Origin: Candidatus Dormiibacterota bacterium
GTDB lineage: Bacteria > Chloroflexota > Dormibacteria > Dormibacterales > Dormibacteraceae
NCBI GenBank assembly: GCA_003151665.1
Contig: PLYD01000245.1
Coordinates: 4,123-14,078, forward strand
Direction of reading: 5' to 3'
DNA length: 9,956 nt
The position numbers and the translations under genes are program-made. Shown in pieces: positions 1 to 5,717 of this stretch. The notes under the pieces are model-generated. The model ran no database searches and had not been told where the DNA came from. It saw nothing but the letters and a program-made list of their open reading frames with translations. Position 1 is the first letter of the stretch, and each line of letters begins with the position of its first letter.

Positions 1-321
1 GGTTCACCTGAGGAGTCTTTGAAGATGATGGCCGCCGCGCTGGCCGGCACCGTGCGCGACGTTGATACGCCCGGCGTCTTGGGCCGAACCCCGCCGCAGC
101 TCCTGGCCATCCTGCCCGACACCGACGTCGCCGGCACAGCGCACGCCGCCAACCGGGTGCTGTCGGCCGTCAACGAGGCGTTGAAGCTCCATGGTGGCCA
201 CGCTTCCGTCGGCCTCGTCTGCGTCCGGCCCGGCCAGCGCGTTCGAGCCGGCGCCGTGATCGAGAGCGCGAGCCGTTCGCTGCGCTCGGGCAGGCCCGAG
301 ATGATGGGCAAGCCGGCCTGA
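1..321 (+). CDS. Degenerate GGDEF-like domain protein, C-terminal fragment (5' end outside window)
   Basis: The reading frame is open from base 1 and stops at TGA 319-321, so the gene very probably starts upstream of the window; the TTG at 19 and ATG at 25 are internal. The visible residues follow the second half of a diguanylate cyclase (GGDEF) domain: a helix like the one before the active site, then VLGRTPPQLLAILPDTD where family members have R-x-GGDEF-xxLLP-x-TD, then the ASVGLV strand that corresponds to the usual SIG motif, then the closing helix. The signature GG(D/E)EF itself is replaced by TPPQL, so cyclic-di-GMP synthesis is not expected; if the assignment is right, the domain is a non-catalytic relic or a sensor/partner domain. 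Its stop overlaps the presumed start of the histidine phosphatase, so the two genes are probably co-transcribed. Family assignment is by pattern only. Confidence 0.55.
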   Translation, partial: GSPEESLKMMAAALAGTVRDVDTPGVLGRTPPQLLAILPDTDVAGTAHAANRVLSAVNEALKLHGGHASVGLVCVRPGQRVRAGAVIESASRSLRSGRPEMMGKPA

Positions 322-884
322 TAGTCGAGGTCTATCTCGCCCGCCACGGCGAAACCGAGTGGAGCCTCAGCGGCCGGCATACGGGTAAAACCGACCTCCC
401 ACTGACGCCCCAGGGCGAGGAGATGGCGGCGCGCTTGAGGGACCGCCTGGAAAAGATCCACTTCGAAGCAGTGTTCTCAAGCCCGCTTCAGCGGGCCAGG
501 CGCACCGCCGAGCTCGCCGGGTTCCGTGAGCCGCAGCTCACCGATCTCTTGCGAGAGGTCGATTACGGCGAATACGAAGGCATGACCACCAAGGCGATTC
601 GAGAAAAGCATTCGGGTTGGGAGCTCTACAAGGACGGAAGCCCGGGCGGCGAGACACCCGAACAGATTTACGCGCGAGCGATGGACTTCATCAAGCTCGC
701 CTCGAGCACAGGCGGCCGGGTCCTGGCTTTCTCACACGGCCACTTCCTTCGTGCCGTCGCCATCGCCTGGATGGGCCTTGACATCAAGGCTGCATCGACC
801 CTGGACCTCGACGTCGCCACGCTCAGCCTCCTGCGCAATGACGAGCAGGGTCGCCTCCTCGCGATGTGGAACTCGCCTCCCTGA
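318..884 (+). CDS. Histidine phosphatase family protein (phosphoglycerate mutase-like)
   Basis: This is a complete branch-2 type histidine phosphatase domain of about 188 residues. The N-terminal strand VEVYLARHGETEW carries the RHG motif, with the catalytic, phospho-accepting His at about residue 10. SSPLQRARRTAE follows at about 54-65 with the phosphate-binding Arg, then REVDYGEYEG near 79-88 with the acidic residue. The second catalytic His is in FSHGHFLR (about residue 140). The first ATG in frame (423) lies after the RHG motif and would remove the active site, so translation must begin earlier. No ATG, GTG or TTG is in frame just upstream of the motif. CTG at 318, overlapping the TGA of the previous gene, is the best guess, with ATA 321 as an alternative. 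Substrate is unknown: GpmB-like, acid phosphatase or CobC-like (alpha-ribazole phosphate phosphatase) activities are all possible. The nearby B12 operon makes CobC tempting but does not prove it. Confidence 0.85.
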   Translation: MIVEVYLARHGETEWSLSGRHTGKTDLPLTPQGEEMAARLRDRLEKIHFEAVFSSPLQRARRTAELAGFREPQLTDLLREVDYGEYEGMTTKAIREKHSGWELYKDGSPGGETPEQIYARAMDFIKLASSTGGRVLAFSHGHFLRAVAIAWMGLDIKAASTLDLDVATLSLLRNDEQGRLLAMWNSPP

Positions 885-898
885 TCGCGACTCGTTCC

Positions 899-1234
899 TC
901 AGGGCTTGTGCCGCAAGCTCCACTTTCGGCTTCTGACTCCAGGCAAGCCCGCGTAAACGAGGTAAGCCGACGTCTCGACCTCAGCGTGATAGGTGTGCCG
1001 CTCGCCGGGGTTGATCAGCAGCATCTCACCCGCGCTGACCTCTCCGTGGCTGCTCCCATCATCGAAATGCAGATGCCCAACGGTGACGATCAGCGCCAGC
1101 GGAATGGCGTTGCGATGCTCCGGCACGTGCTGTCCCGGCTCCAATCGCAGGCCGACCACGCGCATCGATCCGCAGTCCGCGATCTGCTCGAAGCCAAGGG
1201 CCCGCCGCGATCCTTCAGGGCCTTGCGCTATCAC
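899..1234 (-). CDS. Small single-domain cupin protein
   Basis: This 111-residue protein is essentially one cupin beta-barrel. Cupin motif 1 is seen around residues 34-57 (PGQHVPEHRN ... VTVGHLHF), and motif 2 around 69-83 as GEMLLINPGERHTY, with the typical PGxxH. His36, His40 and His80 are candidate metal ligands, though the spacing of the first pair is not the textbook HxH, so metal binding is uncertain. The start is GTG 1234-1232: an in-frame stop lies five codons further upstream and no ATG intervenes. Only a weak ribosome binding site (GGCGAGA) precedes it. The gene converges with the phosphatase (14-bp gap) and diverges from the comB-like gene, with which it shares a very short 5' region. 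Small cupins of this kind can be isomerases, dioxygenases or sugar/ligand sensors; nothing here decides between these. Confidence 0.75.
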   Translation of the reverse strand: MIAQGPEGSRRALGFEQIADCGSMRVVGLRLEPGQHVPEHRNAIPLALIVTVGHLHFDDGSSHGEVSAGEMLLINPGERHTYHAEVETSAYLVYAGLPGVRSRKWSLRHKP

Positions 1235-1248
1235 TCTCGCCGAATATC

Positions 1249-1977
1249 ATGCCCGTCTCGCGGTGCAAAGCCTCACCATCGATATCTGTGGTGATCAACC
1301 GGCTGACCGGGATGGACGGAGCCCGAAGAGCGCGCGGGGTCGTGATCGTGATCGATGTACTTCGTTCCTTCACCGTCAGCGCGTATGCCCTTGCACGTGG
1401 AGCAAGCGAATGCCTGCTGGTGTCCACGACCGCCGAGGCTCGCGCTCTTCACAAGAAACTTCCCGGCTCCCTCATCAGTGCCGAGGAGGGGGCGCTGCCG
1501 GTGCCTGGCATACCGATCAGCAACTCGCCAACTCAAATCAACGCGGCGGACGTCAAGGATCGGATCCTCATTCAGCGCTCGAGCGCCGGCACCACCGTGA
1601 TGTCCGCGGTCGAATCAGCCGATGAGCTTTACGCGGCAAGCCTTGTCGTGGCGAGGGCAACTGCCCGGGCGTGCCGGTCGAAGCAACCGCAGGCGGTGAC
1701 GTTGATCGCGTCCGCGGACCACCCCGAAGATCACGCGTGCGCCCTCTACATCGAAGGCCTGTTACGTGGCGAGGAGCCCGACGTCGCCAGCCTGCTTCAG
1801 CCGCTGCGCGAGAGCGCTCGGTTCGCGCGAGCGATGAGCGGCACCTGGCCCGGATTCCCGCCGACCGACCTGGACCTGGCACTCGTGCCCGACCGATTCG
1901 ACTTCGCCATGCCGGCGACACGACATGACGGTTATCTGCGCTTGACCGCCTCAGTCGTTGACCACGCGAACGACTAA
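1249..1977 (+). CDS. comB: ComB-like 2-phosphosulfolactate phosphatase family protein
   Basis: The 242-residue product has the ComB family pattern: the hallmark VVIVIDVLRSFTVSAYAL at 31-48, EEGALPVPGIPISNSP at 79-94 (equivalent to the E-x-x-G ... GNSP block), QRSSAGTTVM at 109-118, and a PEDHACALYIEGLL segment at 159-172. The founding member removes phosphate from 2-phosphosulfolactate in coenzyme M biosynthesis, a Mg-dependent acid phosphatase reaction. In bacteria that lack coenzyme M the family is widespread and its true substrate is usually unknown, so the name is a family label. The start is uncertain: ATG 1249, GTG 1288 or 1291, and ATG 1312 are in frame, none with a strong ribosome binding site. 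Family members usually have only about 20 residues before the VIDVLR strand, which favours 1288 or 1312. The gene ends at TAA 1975-1977, where the cobalamin riboswitch begins. Confidence 0.8.
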   Translation: MPVSRCKASPSISVVINRLTGMDGARRARGVVIVIDVLRSFTVSAYALARGASECLLVSTTAEARALHKKLPGSLISAEEGALPVPGIPISNSPTQINAADVKDRILIQRSSAGTTVMSAVESADELYAASLVVARATARACRSKQPQAVTLIASADHPEDHACALYIEGLLRGEEPDVASLLQPLRESARFARAMSGTWPGFPPTDLDLALVPDRFDFAMPATRHDGYLRLTASVVDHAND

Positions 1978-1979
1978 GA

Positions 1980-2128
1980 TTCGGGCAGGGCACCAAGGGA
2001 ATCCGGTGCGAAACCGGAGCTGTCGCGCAACTGTGAGCGGGGAGCCTCCGTCCGACAAAAGCCACTGAGGTCTACAAGCCTCGGGAAGGCAGATGGGGGC
2101 GGCGAGCCGCGAGCCAGGAGACCTGAAC
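1980..2128 (+). promoter_or_regulatory. Cobalamin (AdoCbl-type) riboswitch aptamer
   Basis: The leader contains the ordered conserved blocks of the B12 element. These are GGGAA at 1997-2001, the CCGGT...ACCGG hairpin (2003-2007 with 2013-2017), CAACTGTGA at 2028-2036, GCCACTG at 2061-2067, CGGGAAGGC at about 2082-2090, and the B12 box GCCAGGAGACCTG at 2113-2125. A GCGGC-GA-GCCGC mini-hairpin lies just before the B12 box. The element sits about 105 nt upstream of the lipoprotein start and in the same orientation, so it should control the ECF operon and repress it when cobalamin is plentiful. Outer boundaries are approximate because the P1/P2 strands were not folded computationally. No clear promoter was seen upstream; transcription may start inside the comB 3' end or continue from it. 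Confidence 0.93.
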
Positions 2129-2168
2129 GCCCGCATCGGCAACCCGTCCGCGCGCAACGGCACGGAAG

Positions 2169-2221
2169 CTCCTGGCGGTCGGCTTTCAGCAGCGCGTTCG
2201 GAAAGGCTTGACCGCCTGGAG
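2169..2221 (+). promoter_or_regulatory. Riboswitch expression platform: RBS-sequestering hairpin
   Basis: CTCCTGGCGGTC (2169-2180) and GACCGCCTGGAG (2210-2221) form an 11-of-12 bp stem with one T-T mismatch. An inner GC/CTTTC...GAAAG stem lies in its loop. The 3' arm contains GGAG of the Shine-Dalgarno sequence GGAGGA (2218-2223), which is spaced 6 nt before the GTG start at 2230. The hairpin would therefore block ribosome access. The 5' arm (CTCCTGGC, 2169-2176) is also an exact 8-nt complement of the B12 box segment GCCAGGAG (2113-2120). That provides a competing pairing which would free the ribosome binding site when the aptamer is empty. There is no U-tract, so control is most likely translational rather than by termination. 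Confidence 0.8.
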
Positions 2222-2229
2222 GAAACGAC

Positions 2230-2718
2230 GTGCGAAAGCAGCTCTTGTGGGCCAGCGCGACACTGGCCCTTGTCATCGCCGCGTGTGGAGGCTCGTCACC
2301 AACCAGCCAAGCGAGCCCCACCAACTCGTGCGTCAACGCCGGCGCAGCCCACCACGCGTACGTGGTCGTCGAGCACCTGGCCGGCGCGACGCTGCAGAAA
2401 TGTGTCGGCTTTTCCGGAGACACCATCGACGGCCAATCGCTCATGGACCAATCAGGCATCGAGTTCCAGGCGCAGACGTTTAGCGGCCTTGGGAAGGCGG
2501 TCTGCCAGCTCGACAACGAACCTGCGCAGTTCAATACCTGCTTCCCGCAGAACCAGCCCTATTGGTCGGTCTTTGTAGAGACGGGTGGTGTATGGAAGAG
2601 CTTTCAGAGCAGCTATACCAACGCCAACGTTCACGACCAGGAAGCGCTTGGCTGGAACTACGTTCCATCAACGGTTACGTCTCCCAGCCCTCCGCCGCTG
2701 GCTACACCGAGCACGTAA
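2230..2718 (+). CDS. DUF4430 / transcobalamin-like lipoprotein, putative extracellular cobalamin-binding component
   Basis: GTG 2230 is chosen because GGAGGA lies 6 nt upstream and a signal peptide follows at once. The 162-residue product has a basic N-terminus (MRKQ), a hydrophobic stretch and a lipobox IAAC with lipidated Cys at residue 19, then a low-complexity Ser/Thr/Pro linker. It should be anchored on the outer face of the cytoplasmic membrane. The body resembles DUF4430, the fold shared with the C-terminal domain of transcobalamin and intrinsic factor: HAYVVVEHLAGAT, CVGFSGDTIDGQSLMDQSGIEF, GLGKAVCQLDNEP, CFPQNQPYWSVFVETGGVWKSF and a closing ALGWNYVPS strand, then a Pro-rich tail. Cys34, 58, 92 and 104 could form two disulfides. 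It is first in the riboswitch-controlled operon and its TAA overlaps the ATG of the T component by one base. A role in capturing B12 or a corrinoid for the ECF importer is inferred from fold and context. Confidence 0.8.
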   Translation: MRKQLLWASATLALVIAACGGSSPTSQASPTNSCVNAGAAHHAYVVVEHLAGATLQKCVGFSGDTIDGQSLMDQSGIEFQAQTFSGLGKAVCQLDNEPAQFNTCFPQNQPYWSVFVETGGVWKSFQSSYTNANVHDQEALGWNYVPSTVTSPSPPPLATPST

Positions 2719-3545
2719 TGAACGCAAGGGCGGTAGCGGCTTGGTCCGCAGCCTGCATCTTCATCGTCCTGTCGACCACCAACCCGGCCTACAAAGGCGC
2801 AGTGCTGGTGGCGGCGCTCGCTGCGCTTGCCACCGGCGTCGGCCTGCACCGGATGCGGGGACTGCTCACCGCCGTGGCGCTGATGGCCGCCTTCGCGGTC
2901 TTTCTCAACTTCGTCTCCGCGCACCTCGGGGCCACTGTGTTGTTCGCGCTCCCCGACCAGATCCCAGCCCTGGGCGGCCGCTACACGCTCGAGGCGCTGG
3001 CTTTCGGCGCGTCGGGCGGGTTGACCGTCGGAGCGGCAATCCTTGCCGCCGCTCCTTTCTCCTTGCTCCTCGCCTCACACGAGGTCATGGACGCGCTGCC
3101 GGCGGCACTCTCCCGAACCGGTGCCGCTATCGCCGCTTCCCTGAACCTCGTCCCGGCGGTGGCATCGTCCTTTGTCCAGGTCACCGAGGCTCAGCGGCTG
3201 CGTGGATGGCGGCCCCGCGGTCCGAGATCCTGGTCGGAGATCGTGGTTCCCGTCGTGCTGACCAGCGTCGAAGGCTCGATTCAGCTGGCCGAGTCGATGG
3301 AGGCACGAGGCTTCGGATCAGGCCAACGCACGTCGGTCAAGCCGCGGCGCATGCAGCGGAACGACTGGTTGCTTGCGGGAGCGTCGGGGACGGCACTCGC
3401 GATCTTCGCTTTATCGCAAGCGATCGGGTGGGCAGCTCCTTGGTATGCGTATCCGACGTTGACACCGCCCCCCATTGACGCGAGGCCGCTCATTGCGTGC
3501 TTGCTCCTTTTGGCACCGGTGCTGATTTGGCGGTCGCGAAGCTAA
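2718..3545 (+). CDS. ecfT: ECF transporter T component (energy-coupling transmembrane protein, CbiQ/EcfT family)
   Basis: The ATG at 2718-2720 overlaps the preceding stop (TAATG), giving a 275-residue membrane protein. Hydrophobic segments lie at about 8-20, 25-42, 48-66, 95-118, 217-237 and 257-271. The two cytoplasmic coupling motifs that dock into the ATPases are visible: EAQRLRGW (about 157-164) and MEARGFG (194-200), the latter being the classical Ala-Arg-Gly motif. The T component transmits ATPase movement to the S component so that it topples and releases substrate inside the cell. The reading frame continues upstream of 2718 inside the lipoprotein gene, but the TAATG junction makes 2718 the clear start. 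The 3' end overlaps the start of the ATPase gene. Confidence 0.88.
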   Translation: MNARAVAAWSAACIFIVLSTTNPAYKGAVLVAALAALATGVGLHRMRGLLTAVALMAAFAVFLNFVSAHLGATVLFALPDQIPALGGRYTLEALAFGASGGLTVGAAILAAAPFSLLLASHEVMDALPAALSRTGAAIAASLNLVPAVASSFVQVTEAQRLRGWRPRGPRSWSEIVVPVVLTSVEGSIQLAESMEARGFGSGQRTSVKPRRMQRNDWLLAGASGTALAIFALSQAIGWAAPWYAYPTLTPPPIDARPLIACLLLLAPVLIWRSRS

Positions 3546-4882
3546 CCCGTCTCACCTACGCGTACCCGGGCGCCGAAGTGGCTGCCCTTCGCGACGTTTG
3601 TCTCGAGATCGATGACGGATTGACGGTGGTCACCGGACCATCGGGAGGCGGCAAGTCGACGCTGCTTCGCGTGTTCAACGGCCTGGTGCCGCATTTCCAT
3701 GGTGGCGTCATCTCCGGCACCGCGTCGGTCGGCGGACTGGACATCATCGCGATACACACCAGGCAGCTTGCCCGCAACGTCGGCTTCGTCTTCCAGGATC
3801 CGGAGCTGCAGACCGTCTACAACGTCGTCGATCGCGAGGTAGCCTTCGGCCTCGAGAACCTGGCTGTCCCACCGCGCGAGATGGCCGGCCGCATCGAAGA
3901 GGCCCTTGATGCAGCGGGCGCTCTGCATCTCCTCGGCCGCACGGTTCGTACCCTCAGCGGCGGAGAGCGGCAGCGAGTTGCGTTGGCCTCGTCGCTGGCG
4001 ATGCGTCCCCAAGTCGTGGTGCTGGACGAGCCCACGTCGCAGCTCGACCCGGACGGCGCCTCATCCGTTTTCGCTGCCCTGTTGACCATGGTCCGGCAAG
4101 GCACGCATGCCGTCGTGTCGGAGCACCGTCTCGAGCCCATCCTTCCTCACGCCTCTGGCCTGCTCGTCGTGGAGGGTGGCGCCGTGACGGCGGTCGATCC
4201 GAAGACCTGGCCGCCGCAGACCGTTTCCGCGCGGCTGCCTCGCCAGTCGGCGATTGGCGAGGAAGCCTGGTCGCTCGCGAACGTGAGCGCGGGATTCGGG
4301 GGCACTGTGGTCATCGACCGTGTCGACCTGGCGGGTCGCGCCGGTGAGGTCGTGGCCCTCAGCGGGCCGAACGGCGGCGGCAAGACGACTTTGCTGCGGC
4401 TGATCGCCGGCACGCTTGCGCCGCTCTCCGGAGCCGTCGCTCGCCGGCCTGCCCGCATCGCCTACCTGCCGCAAAATCCCGCGGCACTTCTGCACCGGCC
4501 GACCGTGCGCTCCGAGGTGAGCTTTACGCTGACTCGCGCGGGAGAGAGCGAACGGCCCGAGGCGATCCTCGACGAGCTGGGTCTCCTATCGGTGGCCGAC
4601 CGCTACCCGCGCGACCTTTCAAGCGGCGAGCGTCAGCGCGCCGCCCTGGCAGCGGTGCTTCCGGGAACCCCGCGCCTCGTCCTTCTTGACGAGCCGACGC
4701 GCGGCATGGATGCAGTCGCGCGCGCGAGGTTGGTGCGGCTCGTCGCCAGGGTTCGAGACCTCGGTGCGGCGGTAGTCCTGGCGACCCACGATGACGAGCT
4801 GAGGACGCTCCTGGCGGATCGGATCCTGGACGTGAGTGGCGGAAGGGTCATCGAGAAGACGCGAGCGGAGGTCCTGGCTTGA
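3497..4882 (+). CDS. ecfA: ECF transporter fused double ATPase (EcfA-EcfA' in one polypeptide)
   Basis: This 461-residue protein has two complete ABC cassettes in tandem. Cassette 1: Walker A GPSGGGKST (47-55), Q-loop VFQDPELQ (98-105), signature LSGGERQR (153-160), Walker B VVVLDEPT (173-180), switch His210 in SEH. Cassette 2: Walker A GPNGGGKTT (290-298), Q-loop LPQNP (324-328), signature LSSGERQR (374-381), Walker B VLLDEPT (395-401), switch His431 in THDD. Both sites therefore look catalytically competent. Together they supply the A/A' pair of an ECF importer, with the Q-loop grooves receiving the coupling motifs of the T component. The start is GTG 3497, giving a 49-bp overlap with ecfT, or TTG 3527, which begins just before the first conserved strand; neither has a strong ribosome binding site. 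The stop overlaps the S-component start. Confidence 0.92.
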   Translation: MLAPFGTGADLAVAKLTRLTYAYPGAEVAALRDVCLEIDDGLTVVTGPSGGGKSTLLRVFNGLVPHFHGGVISGTASVGGLDIIAIHTRQLARNVGFVFQDPELQTVYNVVDREVAFGLENLAVPPREMAGRIEEALDAAGALHLLGRTVRTLSGGERQRVALASSLAMRPQVVVLDEPTSQLDPDGASSVFAALLTMVRQGTHAVVSEHRLEPILPHASGLLVVEGGAVTAVDPKTWPPQTVSARLPRQSAIGEEAWSLANVSAGFGGTVVIDRVDLAGRAGEVVALSGPNGGGKTTLLRLIAGTLAPLSGAVARRPARIAYLPQNPAALLHRPTVRSEVSFTLTRAGESERPEAILDELGLLSVADRYPRDLSSGERQRAALAAVLPGTPRLVLLDEPTRGMDAVARARLVRLVARVRDLGAAVVLATHDDELRTLLADRILDVSGGRVIEKTRAEVLA

Positions 4883-5697
4883 GGAAGGCCCTGCCTGTCG
4901 GCGCAGTCTCGCTGGCCGGTCTGCTGCTTTTCCTGTGGCCGTTCCTGGGCAGCGGCCTGCCGGCCAACACGCCTGCGTGGACGCTCGCGCTCGCGTGTGT
5001 TGGAGGTTTGTTTCTCGTCGAGGCCGGGGCGCGCCAGCTCGACTCGCGCGCAGTTGCACTCCTGGCGGCGATCGCGGCCATCGACACCGCGCTCAGACTG
5101 GCATTGATCGAAGGCATCGGCGGCTTCAGCCCGATCTTCTTCTTGGTGCTGTGCTCGGGCTACGTGTTCGGCACCTCGTTCGGGTTCCTCGCCGGCGCGC
5201 TGTCGATGCTCGTATCGGCGCTTGCGGGCGGGGGTGTGGGACCGTGGGTGCCTTACCAGATTTTCGCGGTTGGTTGGGTGGGGGTTGCGGCAGGCCTGGT
5301 GGGGCACTGGAGCAGGCGGGGAAGCGTCCCTGGATGGCGCGACGTCCTGGCACTCGCGGGCGTGGGCGCCGTCATGGGATTCGTGGTTGGCGCCCTGCTC
5401 GATATCACCGATTGGGTCCCCGTCTATCGCGGCAACCCTTCGTTGGGTTGGTTGCCGGGGATGAGCGTCGGGACCTCACTCCTCCACTTCGGTCGCTTCT
5501 ACCTGCTCACCTCGCTCGCGTACGACACGTTCCGGGCGGTGGGCAACGTGGTGATGGTCCTTGCGCTCGGGTTGCCCGTGCTCGGGGCATTGAGCCGCCT
5601 GCGCGCCCGCCTGACCTTTGAGGTAGTGCCGTTGGATGGTGACCTTCAACCCGGTGCGGCGGCGTTGCCTGGCGCAGTCGGAGGTGGAGGAACGTGA
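4879..5697 (+). CDS. ECF transporter S component, probable cobalamin/corrinoid specificity subunit
   Basis: TTG 4879 overlaps the preceding TGA (TTGA) and has GGAGG at 4867-4871, seven bases upstream, so this start is well supported. The 272-residue product is very hydrophobic, with about seven to eight membrane segments (near 7-27, 33-50, 56-76, 82-98, 101-118, 126-144, 155-175 and 205-240). It has the Gly-rich pattern GYVFGTSFGFLAGALSMLV ... GGGVGPWVPYQIFAVGWVGVAAGL seen in S components, which bind the vitamin and topple in the membrane. Specificity cannot be read from sequence alone. The cobalamin riboswitch and the transcobalamin-like lipoprotein in the same operon make B12 or a precursor the likely substrate. 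It is longer than the usual ~200-residue S component, with a Gly/Ala-rich hydrophilic C-terminal tail of about 30 residues. It is the last intact gene of the operon. Confidence 0.85.
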   Translation: MRKALPVGAVSLAGLLLFLWPFLGSGLPANTPAWTLALACVGGLFLVEAGARQLDSRAVALLAAIAAIDTALRLALIEGIGGFSPIFFLVLCSGYVFGTSFGFLAGALSMLVSALAGGGVGPWVPYQIFAVGWVGVAAGLVGHWSRRGSVPGWRDVLALAGVGAVMGFVVGALLDITDWVPVYRGNPSLGWLPGMSVGTSLLHFGRFYLLTSLAYDTFRAVGNVVMVLALGLPVLGALSRLRARLTFEVVPLDGDLQPGAAALPGAVGGGGT

Positions 5698-5717
5698 GTA
5701 CGGCTCAAGCGGAGCGG
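5681..5717 (+). other. Strong RBS and coupled GTG start with no intact gene behind it
   Basis: GGAGGTGGAGG (5680-5690) precedes GTG 5694-5696, which overlaps the S-component stop (GTGA), exactly the layout of a translationally coupled next gene. The frame reads MSTAQAERLRQ and then continues antisense through the 3' end of the oxidoreductase gene to 6026, where it has no recognisable protein character. It may be the relic of a fifth operon gene whose body was lost at the junction with the minus-strand genes. Alternatively it is a chance reading of the Gly-rich end of the S component, whose GGA/GGT codons mimic a ribosome binding site. Confidence 0.3.

Noticed and set aside
1942..1980. Two TTGACC hexamers (1942-1947 and 1958-1963) and TAAGAT (1975-1980) as a promoter for the riboswitch operon
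   Set aside because: Spacings are 27 and 11 bp, neither compatible with a standard promoter, and the hexamers lie within comB coding sequence.
2093..2578. 161-codon open frame across the riboswitch and the lipoprotein gene
   Set aside because: It covers the B12 box and expression platform, is Arg/Ser-rich without domain character, and is a frame shadow of the well-supported lipoprotein gene.
4633..5307. Long minus-strand open frame (224 codons) opposite the ATPase and S-component genes
   Set aside because: It is Arg/Ala-rich low-complexity antisense reading typical of high-GC codon bias, and lies opposite two genes with clear motifs.
5698..5717. Bidirectional terminator between the convergent ECF operon and oxidoreductase gene
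   Set aside because: The 20-bp gap contains no stem with a T-tract on either strand.
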